From positions 278,676 through 342,675 of the forward strand of contig CATQHL010000001.1 in the NCBI GenBank assembly GCA_958295925.1: a DNA stretch of 64,000 bases, in the 5' to 3' direction. Below, piece by piece: positions 1-9,021 of the stretch (position 1 is the stretch's first letter; every line of letters starts with the position of its first letter). This stretch comes from an uncultured Acidimicrobiales bacterium (GTDB lineage Bacteria; Actinomycetota; Acidimicrobiia; Acidimicrobiales; CATQHL01). The notes under the pieces were generated by a model. It was not told the DNA's origin, ran no database searches, and was given only the letters and a program-made list of their open reading frames with translations. Made by a program: the position numbers and the translations under genes.

Positions 1-1
1 C

Positions 2-406
2 ACAGGAACCGAGGCTGCTACGCAAGCGTTTGTCGCCTGTGCTCGATCCCTCTCTAAACCACTAATCTCCGGGGCACTCTATCGCGGTGGAGCAGTAGCT
101 CGAATTCAGCGGCAAGCAGCGCAGGAAGACACTCCTATCGCTGAACGCGGCAATCATCCCAACTATCCACAAATCCCACCAGGTGAAGTGGCGGAAGAGA
201 TGGTGTATCCTCCTATTGGGTGCTCTACACCCATCCACAATGCTCCACCTTCATCAGTCACCGCATGTGCATCACTAATTGTGCAGTCAGCCGTTGATCA
301 CCTGACGGATTCCCATGATTTGCCGGACGAGGTTATCGCAATTTATCGCCCCTTATCATCCGATCCTCCTTTCAATGAGATCGGCATGTTTATGCCTTCT
401 AGATGA
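2..406 (+). CDS. ThiF/E1-like adenylyltransferase, C-terminal part (partial)
   Basis: The frame is open from base 2 to the TGA at 404-406 and has no start inside the window, so this is the last ~134 codons of a gene cut by the window edge. The segment resembles the distal part of ThiF/E1-like adenylyltransferase domains: a GTEAATQAFV stretch, a 'pvisGALYRGG.VARI' strand, a GCSTPIHNAP motif followed by a hydrophobic helix, and a YRPLSSDPPF tail. Such domains activate ubiquitin-like or sulfur-carrier proteins and also occur in bacterial ubiquitin-like and anti-phage operons. The nucleotide-binding and catalytic-cysteine parts lie outside the window, so the assignment is tentative. The next plus-strand gene is an Mrr endonuclease 188 bp downstream. 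Confidence 0.45.
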   Translation, partial: TGTEAATQAFVACARSLSKPLISGALYRGGAVARIQRQAAQEDTPIAERGNHPNYPQIPPGEVAEEMVYPPIGCSTPIHNAPPSSVTACASLIVQSAVDHLTDSHDLPDEVIAIYRPLSSDPPFNEIGMFMPSR

Positions 407-594
407 TGTCCTCTACATCCATCCTAAAATAGCCTAGGAACCCGCTCGCTGCGATTAATGCGATACTATTATCAGGGCACAGACAACATCACAACGGTGG
501 GTCGATAGCATGGTCTGTAGGCGCTGGATGTGCAATTACCTTGTCCAACATCCTTTGCCCTCGGCGGTAGGTGGAGTAAGCGCAACCAGTATTT

Positions 595-1551
595 TTGGCT
601 AGTAGCATCGCTGGCATGATAATTCCTACCAAGACAGACATCCCAAGCAGCCGCAAACTAAAGCTCCCGATTTTGAAGGCAATGCGGGATCTGGGCGGAT
701 CGGCTCAGCATCATCAAATCCCAGAGGCGGTTCTTCGCGTCCTTTCGCTGCCAGAGGAAGTACTCGACATCACCTACGAAAATCGGCCAGAAACATCAGT
801 ATTCGTCACAAGAGTGGGATTTGCCCGTTCTGAGTGCAAGCTCGTCGGGCTGTTGGAGAGCCCGCATCGTGGACTGTCCTTGATAACAGACGAAGGTTAC
901 GAAGTCCTTGCCATGCCAGATGACAAGGCGAATGAGAAGATTTTCGAGCTGTTCCGGAAATACCAAAAAGCCTACAATATACGCAAAGAACAATTGCGTG
1001 CCTCTTCGGAGGAGGCGGCAGAAGAGACTGAGGATGAAGAGGACGATCTTTCAATGTTGGACGAGACAGAGGAATCAAACGAGTGGGAGCGGGAGTTGTT
1101 GTCTCGGCTGCATGAGCTCTCACCGCAGGCATTCGAGAAGTTCGTTCTCTATCTGCTGCGCATCCTTGAGCTGGAGCTTGAACACGTCGGCGGGCCCGGC
1201 GATGAAGGGATCGACGGAATCGGGTTGGCGCCCATTTCATCGGTTATTTCCGAAAAAGTGGCAGTGCAGGTGAAGCGTTTCGACCCTGACGGAAGCATCG
1301 GGAGGAGCGTTGTTGCGCTCTTCCAGCACGACGCTCAGAACCAAGGGGCGCAGCGGGCCATACTCGTCACACTCGGACGCTATTCTCCTGCAGCCCGCAA
1401 TGCCGCCCAGGCAAGCACACCCACGGTCAACCTCATCGACGGCGAGAAGCTGTGCGCAATCATTTACGAGCAAAGTCAGAACAATGAAAGGGTCGGCCTT
1501 CGGCTGGTGCCCCAGGTCGACGAGCAGTTCTTCACGAGATTCGAAGCCTGA
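595..1551 (+). CDS. Mrr-type restriction endonuclease
   Basis: 318 aa. An N-terminal winged-helix-like region (about residues 20-125, Mrr_N type) is followed by an acidic linker (about 135-165) and a C-terminal PD-(D/E)XK Mrr catalytic domain (about 170-310). The catalytic signature is clear: GDEGIDGIG with Asp207, then VAVQVKRF with Gln225 and Lys227, preceded by an LSPQAFEKFV helix. Family knowledge: Mrr proteins are type IV enzymes that cut DNA carrying foreign methylation. The start used is TTG at 595; ATG at 616 is the alternative and neither has a convincing ribosome site. The gene converges on a minus-strand DUF1156 methylase 87 bp away. Family membership is well supported; the substrate is unknown. 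Confidence 0.85.
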   Translation: MASSIAGMIIPTKTDIPSSRKLKLPILKAMRDLGGSAQHHQIPEAVLRVLSLPEEVLDITYENRPETSVFVTRVGFARSECKLVGLLESPHRGLSLITDEGYEVLAMPDDKANEKIFELFRKYQKAYNIRKEQLRASSEEAAEETEDEEDDLSMLDETEESNEWERELLSRLHELSPQAFEKFVLYLLRILELELEHVGGPGDEGIDGIGLAPISSVISEKVAVQVKRFDPDGSIGRSVVALFQHDAQNQGAQRAILVTLGRYSPAARNAAQASTPTVNLIDGEKLCAIIYEQSQNNERVGLRLVPQVDEQFFTRFEA

Positions 1552-1638
1552 ACACTGTCTTGAAGGGATTTGCGACGCTATCGCGCAACCCTCAACTGAA
1601 CGAGTACAGCAACCCTCAATGAAACGTGCAATGGCTGC

Positions 1639-4600
1639 TCAAAGCATCGAGGGTTTCGTGAACTTCGGTGCTCTTTCCCGCAGGGTCGGCCACGCCGATA
1701 TGAGGTTGTTGTAGATGAGGGCTTCCTCTGTCAACTCCTTGTCGCTGGCGATTTTGTGCATGAGATATGCCAGTTGGCGGGCGCTGTCACCGACGCTTGC
1801 TAGTTGCTTCAGGAGCTCTGCCGCCAGCGACTCCGACCGCTCCAGCCGAGCGGCGAGATGCTGGAGCGCCTCCCAGGCGACCAGCCTGGGATCGCTGGCG
1901 GGATCCCAGTTCTCGTCAAGCTCGCCTCGGTGATAAAGCCGGAACTTGCCGCCCGACGACTCCCCCACGCCAGCTCTAACCACCCCGTCGACGGCGGTGC
2001 CCTTAGCCCGGGCAATGGAGTCCGCGTCACCGAACGGGCCTGCTTCGAAGCCGTGCTGCGCGTACCAGGCGAGAGCGAAACGGGTTTCCGCGTCGAGCTC
2101 CGACTCCTCCCCGTAGAGAACGTCGTCGAGCACCTGGTTGATGATTGCTAATGCGTCGCTGACACGCATTGTCGAGCCGTCCGCCTCGACGACCTTTGAG
2201 TAACGGGAGAACACCTTGATGCCTGGCCCGATGGTGGACTGAGGCAAGTCCACAGGGGCGATGTTGCCTGATTGCAGGAGCTTGATCGCCGGAGGTAGTT
2301 CGTCGTGGAGATCGGCTATGAACTCGCTGCGGGAGGCAGGGGCGGCGGAGGACGGTCGAGGACGACAGGCCAGGACAATTGAGGAAGCGAGAACGTTGGT
2401 GCCTAAGGCGTTTGGTCGGTTGGCGAGTTCAGTCCTTAATGGCCATGTTGCGGTGACATGGAAACCGGCATCCACGACTGCCTGGAGGAAAGTATCCCAT
2501 CCCGTTGAACGCACTCTGCCGTCCTTGGTAGTCTCGGTGGCTTTGTATGCGTAGTAGATAGTGGCTGGCACGTCGGAGAGTTGTTTGGCGGACAATTCCG
2601 TCATGAACTCAGCCATTCCGGATTCAAAATGCTCTTCCGCCTTCTTCTTTGACGCCTCACGGTAGGTGTTGGCAATTATCTCGTCGTCTTTAGGGGTAAG
2701 TAGCGTGGCACACTCCTCCGGCCAGATTCCAGACAAATTCCGACGCAACCACACATAGAAGAAATCGGAAATATCCGCATAACAGATGTTTGCGTAATAA
2801 GGCGGATCGGTTGAAATCATCACATCAGTCGACTCACGCACACTGGCTCGGGCGTCTTTCTGGCGGACAACGGCACTGCCAAAAGCAGGAAGATGAGAGA
2901 TGGCCTTTATTGTCGAATCGATACAGTTATTCCAACTGCCCGAGGATTTGCCAAGAGGGTTGTTTTCTGCGAAATCCCAGCTCATAGCTACTGCCTGACG
3001 CGGGAAGACATTGCGTGCATGCATCCTTGATGAATCCCAGGTACAGATCGAACTATTGCGAGATGCCAACTTGTCGATCGCCAGCCCCAAGTAGGTCACA
3101 ACCGCATCCGCATAAGCAACTGAGCCCGTTCCGCCATCCCGAAGACGGACTCCGTCGTTTGCCAGCCCGGCCGCCACGGCGTCGTTATTGACCTGCTTCC
3201 GAACTTCGACGAGCAGGTCGGAAAACGTGGTCAACGCCGTGAGTTGACGGTCGGTGAACAAGTCGGCGAAAGTTCTGAGACCGTATAGAGGGACGCTATC
3301 CCCTGCCTTACCCGACAGTTCCTGGTTTAGAAAATCGGCCCGCAATCCTGATATTTCTGAAGACTCACCACCTTTCTTACTTTGAGTGCCGCTTCCTCCT
3401 TGAGTGTCGGACGTGTATTGAGCTTGAACAGCGTCCTTGTCGTCCCGTGCTGGACCGCGAATGTCGGCTGGGGCGTCTGCTAAATAAGTTTTGGGTGCGA
3501 GTGCTTCCTTGCCATCAGTCTCGGTAGACGGCTCAATTGGGCCATTAAATGCTTTATTCCCCAGTCCTGGCTCATGGTCGCCGTTCCCTGGTGGTGACAG
3601 GTAAACCCTGCCTTTGCTTCCCTTGGCGACCACAGCCAACAGGTGCGCCCCTATGCGCCCTGCCTGTCCCTCTGCCCGGATGTACTTGACCGGAATTGCC
3701 GCGCCGGTGGCTAGGCAGGTGCCGTTGGCTTTCTTAATCGTGGGGGGTCGGACCGCAGTCTCATTAGCCGACTCGTCCGCGGCGTCTCGGGTGTTGTTAT
3801 CATCTATTGACGCGGGCTCAGAGCGACTGTCTTCCCCCCCCCCCCCCCCGCGGAATTCGTAATCACTCTGTAATTGATGGTCTGCGTGGCGGTGTCGACG
3901 ATTGGCTCAACCCAAACTTCAGGCCTGTTCTTCTTCGCTTTGCGAAGCGTCCACGACCTGACCAGCGGCACGTGTCCGCCCCAGGCCGGATCGGGTGACT
4001 TGACAGTTCTCGCCCAAATCCACGCAATCGGAGTCAGCCTTTCCCCTTCGACGCCGATCACGTCCGGATACAGGTGCCCGATTCTGCGCTTGGCCTCTAC
4101 CCGCATCCAGGCTCCGTACGCACCGACGTCGGCCGCCAGGCCTTGTGCCCCTGCCCACGTGACAAGGTCTTTTCTTGCTGTGGGATGCGCCGGCGGACGG
4201 TTGGCGAAACGCTGCGGAATATCCAGCACCGCCCTGTTGATGAGCACCGCCACCGGATTCAAATCACCAGCCAGCGCCCGCAGTCCCAGCCGCTGAGCCT
4301 CCAACGGGATCGCTCCCCCTCCGGCAAAAGGATCGAGCACCGCCGGCGGCTCACCCTCAACATAAAGCTTAATCTCAGCTTGAGCTTCAGACAGGACATC
4401 TGGATTGTTGCTGTTCTCCCAAACCACGAGGCGTTCCAAGATATTGAACAGACGCTCACGCTCTGCGGCTTGAGACTCCTCGCTCGGAAAGCGGTCGGGA
4501 TGAGCGGACGGATCGTCCACCAGCGAAGCCCATATGACAGCCCGGCAAGCCGCCAACGGTCGCCGCGCCCACCAGAGATGCAGCGTCGACGGATGCCCGT

Positions 4601-4703
4601 GCCGGATTGACTTCTCCCGTGCGGATGCCTTGTTGATCGCATCCAGCGGCAACGCCACCTCGATCAGCTTTGGCCTATAAGCGGACGTGGCTCTGTCGAT
4701 CAC
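1639..4703 (-). pseudogene. DUF1156 DNA methylase, frameshifted at a poly-G tract
   Basis: Two minus-strand frames, 4703-3804 and 3834-1639, are two parts of one gene. The N-terminal part has [14 protein letters not shown] and [15 protein letters not shown], typical of DUF1156 (COG1743, adenine-specific methylase), and motif [14 protein letters not shown]. The C-terminal part has the catalytic DPPY motif in STDPPYYANICYAD. They are separated by a run of 16 G (3834-3849, C on the plus strand). Reading past it in the other frame gives [14 protein letters not shown], then ANGTCLATGAAIPVKYIRAE, which matches the intact paralogue at 15039-18374, so coding continues. A tract of 14 or 17 G would restore about 1,020 aa. 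This is either a phase-variable methylase in the OFF state or a homopolymer sequencing error. The only ATG in the second part (3639) is not the natural start. Confidence 0.85.
3834..3849 (-). repeat. G16 homopolymer inside the DUF1156 coding region
   Basis: Sixteen consecutive C on the plus strand (G on the coding strand) lie between the two halves of the methylase. The tract encodes a glycine run in the upstream frame. Tracts of this length are prone to slippage, and a change of +1 or -2 would join the two frames. Confidence 0.95.
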
Positions 4704-4884
4704 TTTGGCGGGTAGAACTTCTGCGGTGCGGCAGCGGGGAGCGGTTCATTAGTGAGAATCAGGGGCGCTGAGAATCGGGGGGGGGGGGGGGAATCCTTGT
4801 GGAACATCAAATTGCCGTGTGTAGAGGGATCGGAGGTCGAGGGATCAAAGGAGATCGGGGGGGGGGGGGGAATTTACAATGTAG
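4704..4884. repeat. Upstream region of DUF1156 gene with two poly-G tracts (G15, G14)
   Basis: This stretch lies just upstream of the frameshifted methylase. It contains G15 at 4777-4791 and G14 at 4857-4870, with similar flanks (gaatc or gagatc before, gaat after), so they look like copies of one another 80 bp apart. No gene is visible between them. They could be slippage tracts that change promoter spacing, or assembly artefacts. Confidence 0.7.
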
Positions 4885-5079
4885 TCGGAATTCCCTCGTG
4901 ATGTTCTGCAGGCTCTCCGCTTAGACAGCGAGCACGAGCACCAGGCCGTCACCAGTTTCTGCCAAGCATTGGATAAGGCGCTGAGCCAGCTTTGGGAATC
5001 CGATGACCTTGTCCTGCAAGACTGCCGGAAAACAAGATGCTGGGGTTCGTTGGCTGAGCCAGCTTGGCGAATCCGATGA
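4885..5079 (+). pseudogene. Possible gene remnant
   Basis: A plus-strand frame of 64 codons without a start codon ends at TGA 5077-5079. It reads SEFPRDVLQALRLDSEHEHQ and continues as an amphipathic helix with normal amino-acid composition, unlike the arginine-rich shadow frames around it. It begins immediately after the G14 tract. Its end contains a 27-bp direct repeat (4981 and 5054, ctgagccagcttt.gaatccgatgac). It may be the decayed end of a gene; the family is not recognised. Confidence 0.25.
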
Positions 5080-5877
5080 CTCCCCCTGGGAATCTCACCT
5101 GGGAGCCACGGAAGTCGATCGAGATTCCTGATGGATGCCGCAGCGTCGCCTGCACCTCTCTCGACAGGGCGCCGAAGCCACTGAAGCAAGTGGAATTCCT
5201 GGATAGAGAACTCAGACGAGGAGAGCAGGAAGGTTGCGCGCCCGCGCCAGAACGTCTATCGATGGCGTATCTGGTCGCAGTCGTTGATCGTCAGCATGCA
5301 GGAAGATTGCGCGCCCGAGGCCGAACGTCAGCCGGATACGACACCCGCGGCCGAACGTCTCTCGCATTCGACACCCGCGGCCGAACGTCTCTCAGATACG
5401 ACGCCCGCGGCCGAACGTCATTCGGATGTGCGCCCAAGCCGAACGTCAGCCGGATACGACGCCCAGGCCGAGCCTGAGCGACATTCGGATACGACGCCCG
5501 AGCCAGAACCTCTATCGCATGCGTCGCCCAAGGACGAGACCACATGGCTCTTGGGACGACAGCGCCGCCTGCACAAGTCACCCGCGATCTGCGACGGGCA
5601 GGGCGACCACCGATGCCTGGCTTGGGACGACAGCCCCGCCTGCACACAAGTCACCCGTTCAATCGTGAACAATTCCCTCCCAGAGCGGCAATTGGGGCGA
5701 CTGCGCCGCTTGCGTTCTAGGCGCAGCCGGAGGACTGGCGGGAGGGCAGTCCCAGGGCGGACACGGAGATTTGAGATGGCGTCAGTTGATTGCGTCCAGA
5801 GACTGCTGCGTATTTTGCCTATCCCAAACTTTCAACCCCTGTCAATGCTTGTCATACCTCTCTGCTACTTTGGAGAT
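5080..5877. other. Leader region of HNH copy 1, with 30-bp repeats
   Basis: A frame is open from a TTG at 5284 into the HNH gene, but the region looks non-coding. It is built of degenerate 30-bp units, and in the homologous leader of copy 3 a 1-bp deletion (near 12342) shifts the frame. The last ~190 bp, from 'ttggggcgactgcgc' at about 5695 to the ATG, are nearly identical in all three copies and should hold the shared promoter and ribosome site. A 71-bp-period repeat (5551 and 5622) is also present. Confidence 0.55.
5320..5520. repeat. Tandem 30-bp repeats
   Basis: Units beginning gccgaacgtc start at 5320, 5350, 5380, 5410 and 5438. The first three are exactly 30 bp apart, and more degenerate units follow to about 5520. 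Single degenerate units recur in the leaders of copies 2 and 3 (cggagcgtctttcggatgcg near 8787 and 12280). Confidence 0.8.
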
Positions 5878-8082
5878 ATGGCAAAAAGTGCCCCCCAACA
5901 GGGAAAAGACCAAACCCCGAAAAATGCCGCGGCCGGTGGCTCGGCAAACGGAATCCTCACCAACGGGCGAAATTCTGGGATGTCACCGATTTACCGGGGG
6001 GCGGCCGGCGGCTCGGCAAGCAGAATACCCGCCAACAAAGATCATCACCCGAATACCAAGAAAGCGCCTACAGGGGGATCCAGCCGCCGACAAGGACACT
6101 CAACCAAAGGGGACAATCCGCCGACAACCGAGAGATCGGCGCCGTCACAGGGACGCCAAGGCGGGACACCAACACAGAGACGCCAAGGCGTGGAACTGCC
6201 TAAGGCGCACCAAGACAATGGACTGCGAAGTGAGACCCAGGGAACGTGGCCGACACAAGAACGACTGGGAACTGGCTCGACGCAAGCACACCAAGGAACG
6301 GGGCCTACACAGGAATGCCAGAACGCGGAGTTTCTAAATGAATCCCAGGGAGCGGCGCTGCCGCGTGGGGTGGATGCGGCTGACCTGGCTCTGGCTGCCC
6401 TGGAGCGGGTTTCTGCGGAGAAGATGACGAGCGAGGAACTCGAAAGGCTGTCCACGACGCTCGGACGCATACGCACTCGGACATCCGACTTGCTGCGCTC
6501 AGTGGCGGAGACTGCGGCCAAAAGCGGCGCAAAATCTGCCGCCGGGCATCTGCTGGGCGAGCGCGCCAAGCTCGGCAACCGGGAGATCCGCCGGCTCCAG
6601 CGCGCGGCCAAGCGGCTCAAGGAGATGCCCAACACCTCGGAGCGGCTCCGTTCAGGCGCCATCACCTTCGAACACGCCGTGGCGCTCGCCGACGCCGGCG
6701 CGGAGTGCGGGGCGGAGACCGTCGACAACGACCAGCGACTCCTGAACCTGGCTGAAAAAGTGCCTATTGACCAGTACACCAAAAACGCCCGCTCCTTCGC
6801 GGCCAGACACGCCCCCGACAGGGGGAAAGCCCGCCTGAACTGGCAACGCAAGCGGCGCCAGGCATGGCTGACCACCGAAGAGGGCACCGGAATGGGGATA
6901 TTGCGCGCCCTGTTCGACCCTGTCTCCTTCAACCTCCTGCGGCAGACCATCGATCTTCACACCGACGAACTGTGGCGCAGCGACGGGGGCCGGGACGGGC
7001 AGCCGGACACCCTCCGCACACCCCAACAGCGCTGCAGCGACGCGATCTTCGAACTCCTCACAGGGAAACCCGCCCCAGCCCACAGACCAGACCCGGGGAA
7101 CCAGCCGGAACCGGGGGATCGCGCAGAAACAGGAAACCGGCCAAACACGAAGAAGCGCTCAGAACCGGGATACCGGCCAAACACGAAGGAACGCGCAAAC
7201 ACGGAAAACCGGCCACAAACAGGGAAACGCGCATACACGGAAAACTGCACGGACACGGGAAACCAGCCAGACACTGGGAAACGGTCTGGCAAGGGGAACC
7301 GGCCAGATACAGGGAATCGCCCAGACACGGGGAACCGTGCTCGGCGGCCACACGCCGAGAGGCCAGAGCGACGAGCACTGGCGGATAGTTGGAAAGCGGA
7401 CTCTGAGGATCAACCGCAGGAAGACGCGCCAACGGCAGACGCGCCGGCGAGCGGCTCGGCGGCAACGAGGAAAGGGCGCCCGGCTCCACAGGAAGACGCT
7501 CCAACGGCAGACGCTCCGGCGATAGAAGCACCGATGATAGACGCGCCGGTGAACCGTGACAGCCTGAACGGCGATAACCGGGGCGTCGGCGAAGCCTTTG
7601 GTGACGCCTTCAAATCGTTCAGGGCCAAGAACTCCGCCCAACTAGTTGTGATCGCCGAGTTGGGGGTTCTTGACGGCAGCAAACCCGATGGGCGATGCGA
7701 AATCCTGGGAACCGGCCCAGTGCCACCCGACATACTCGAGGAACTCGGCCCCGACACCGAACTCACCTCCATGATCTTCGGCGGCAACGGGCAGCCCCTT
7801 TGGCTAGGACGCAAAAGACGACTAGCCAACGACCATCAACGCTTAGCGGTCGCCGTGCGGGACGGAGGCTGCGTCCTCTGCGACGCCCCCATGCATCGCT
7901 GCGAGATTCACCACATCGAAGAATGGAACAAACAAGGTGGCCAAACCGACGTGGAAAACCTCGCGGCCATCTGCGGCCACCATCACCGATGGCTGCACAA
8001 CAACAGCCGACAACTCCTCCGATCCCCAAACGGCGGCAGCTGGAGCACCCGACAAAGACCACCACCAACCGGGGAATGTTGA
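5878..8082 (+). CDS. DUF222/HNH endonuclease (13E12 family), copy 1
   Basis: 734 aa from the ATG at 5878 (MAKSAPQQGKDQ), chosen because the sequence upstream is not frame-conserved among the three copies; a ggag lies 2-3 nt upstream. Regions in order: a low-complexity Gln/Gly/Thr/Arg region with 9-aa repeats (about 80-125), the DUF222 helical domain (about 165-390), a linker of short Asn/Pro/Thr/Gly repeats such as DTGNRPDTGNR (about 400-490), a second linker rich in EDAPTADAP, and a C-terminal HNH nuclease domain (about 660-725) with CVLCDAPMHRCEIHHIEEW, NLAAICGHHHRWLHN. The Cys pair, the HH and the Asn/His residues are all present. Family members are multi-copy actinobacterial proteins of unknown role; in Mycobacterium the REP13E12 members serve as prophage integration sites. 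Followed by two near-identical copies. Confidence 0.85.
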   Translation: MAKSAPQQGKDQTPKNAAAGGSANGILTNGRNSGMSPIYRGAAGGSASRIPANKDHHPNTKKAPTGGSSRRQGHSTKGDNPPTTERSAPSQGRQGGTPTQRRQGVELPKAHQDNGLRSETQGTWPTQERLGTGSTQAHQGTGPTQECQNAEFLNESQGAALPRGVDAADLALAALERVSAEKMTSEELERLSTTLGRIRTRTSDLLRSVAETAAKSGAKSAAGHLLGERAKLGNREIRRLQRAAKRLKEMPNTSERLRSGAITFEHAVALADAGAECGAETVDNDQRLLNLAEKVPIDQYTKNARSFAARHAPDRGKARLNWQRKRRQAWLTTEEGTGMGILRALFDPVSFNLLRQTIDLHTDELWRSDGGRDGQPDTLRTPQQRCSDAIFELLTGKPAPAHRPDPGNQPEPGDRAETGNRPNTKKRSEPGYRPNTKERANTENRPQTGKRAYTENCTDTGNQPDTGKRSGKGNRPDTGNRPDTGNRARRPHAERPERRALADSWKADSEDQPQEDAPTADAPASGSAATRKGRPAPQEDAPTADAPAIEAPMIDAPVNRDSLNGDNRGVGEAFGDAFKSFRAKNSAQLVVIAELGVLDGSKPDGRCEILGTGPVPPDILEELGPDTELTSMIFGGNGQPLWLGRKRRLANDHQRLAVAVRDGGCVLCDAPMHRCEIHHIEEWNKQGGQTDVENLAAICGHHHRWLHNNSRQLLRSPNGGSWSTRQRPPPTGEC

Positions 8083-9021
8083 CAGCACCCCACCGCCGCC
8101 CGACCCCACGCGACCTCACAGCCCGCAACAACAAACGCAGATCCACAGCCACGCAGGCAACTGACCGCCGCAGCCACGGCCTCCGTGAGGGGCATGCACA
8201 ACAACAAACGCAGATCCACAGCCACGCAGGCAAGGCTCGCTCACTCATCTCTCGCTTCGGGTGGATGGCGCCACCGTTGCTTGACGGGCGGCGAGCGCGG
8301 TCAAGGCCAAAAGTCGTCTTTGGCGAGCAGACCGCCAAGCGAAGCCCCCCCCCCCCGACCGGCCTCCGTACGCGGTCAAGGCCTAAAAGTCGTCTTTCGC
8401 GAGGCCGCCCGATGCTAGGCAACGGACCAGGAGCGGGGCACTACCCTTTCTTAGCTTTTCAGTCATTATTGGCGAGGGGTGGGATTAGGGCAAATTCGGT
8501 CATCTTCGGATTACATAAGGACTCGGCTAACTCCTGCGTTGGAAGCGAGGCGGCAGCCTCTCTGCGCTTTGAGCCCGCAACCCGTCAGCACACATGCACC
8601 CGGCGTCCAGGCCCAGGCGGCGCCCGACGGCGCCCGGCGCTTTGAGTTCGCAACCCGCCAGCACACATGCATCTACAGCCCGTCAGCACACCCACACCCG
8701 CATCAGGGCGACGAAGCCACGTAGCCGAGCGAGGTTTCTTGATGTAGATCTCAGGTGAGGGAGGGCAGGGACGGTTGGCCGCACGCTCCGGAGCGTCTTT
8801 CGGATGCGTCGCCCAAGGCCGAGACCACTGGCTACTTGGGGCGACTGCGCCGCTTGCGTTCTAGGCGCAGCCGGAGGGCTGGCGGGAGGGCAGTCCCAGG
8901 GCGGACACGGAGATTCGAGATGGCGTCTGTTGATTGCATCCGGAGACTGCTGCGTATTTCGCCTATCCCAGACATTCAACCCCTGTCAATGCTTGTCATA
9001 CCCCTCTGCTACTTTGGAGAT
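8083..9021. other. Spacer between HNH copies 1 and 2 (duplicated non-coding DNA)
   Basis: About 940 bp without a supported gene, although several arginine-rich frames are open. In order it holds a duplicated 'acaacaaacgcagatccacagccacgcaggca' segment (about 8126 and 8202), a C12-containing repeat pair (8300 and 8375), a 'tttcttagcttttcagtcattattg' segment, copies of 'cgcaacccg(t/c)cagcacacatgca', and the shared leader of the next HNH gene. Most of it recurs at 11407-12513. Confidence 0.6.
8300..8410. repeat. ~75-bp direct repeat with C12 tract
   Basis: Two copies of 'ggtcaaggcc(t)aaaagtcgtcttt(g/c)gcgag' start at 8300 and 8375. Between them is a C12 run at 8345-8356 followed by gaccggcctccgtac. 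The same unit is found three times after HNH copy 2 with C-runs of different length. Confidence 0.8.

Noticed and set aside
5320-5520. 30-bp repeats as a CRISPR array
   Set aside because: Units are contiguous without spacers, degenerate and not palindromic; no cas genes nearby.
6045-7829. Large minus-strand frames antisense to the HNH genes
   Set aside because: Same frames appear opposite all three copies as mirror images of the coding strand; no ribosome sites or domain features.
8083-9021. Long Arg/Pro-rich frames in the HNH spacers as genes
   Set aside because: They are shadow frames of GC-rich repeat DNA, lack recognisable domains, and are interrupted differently in the second spacer.
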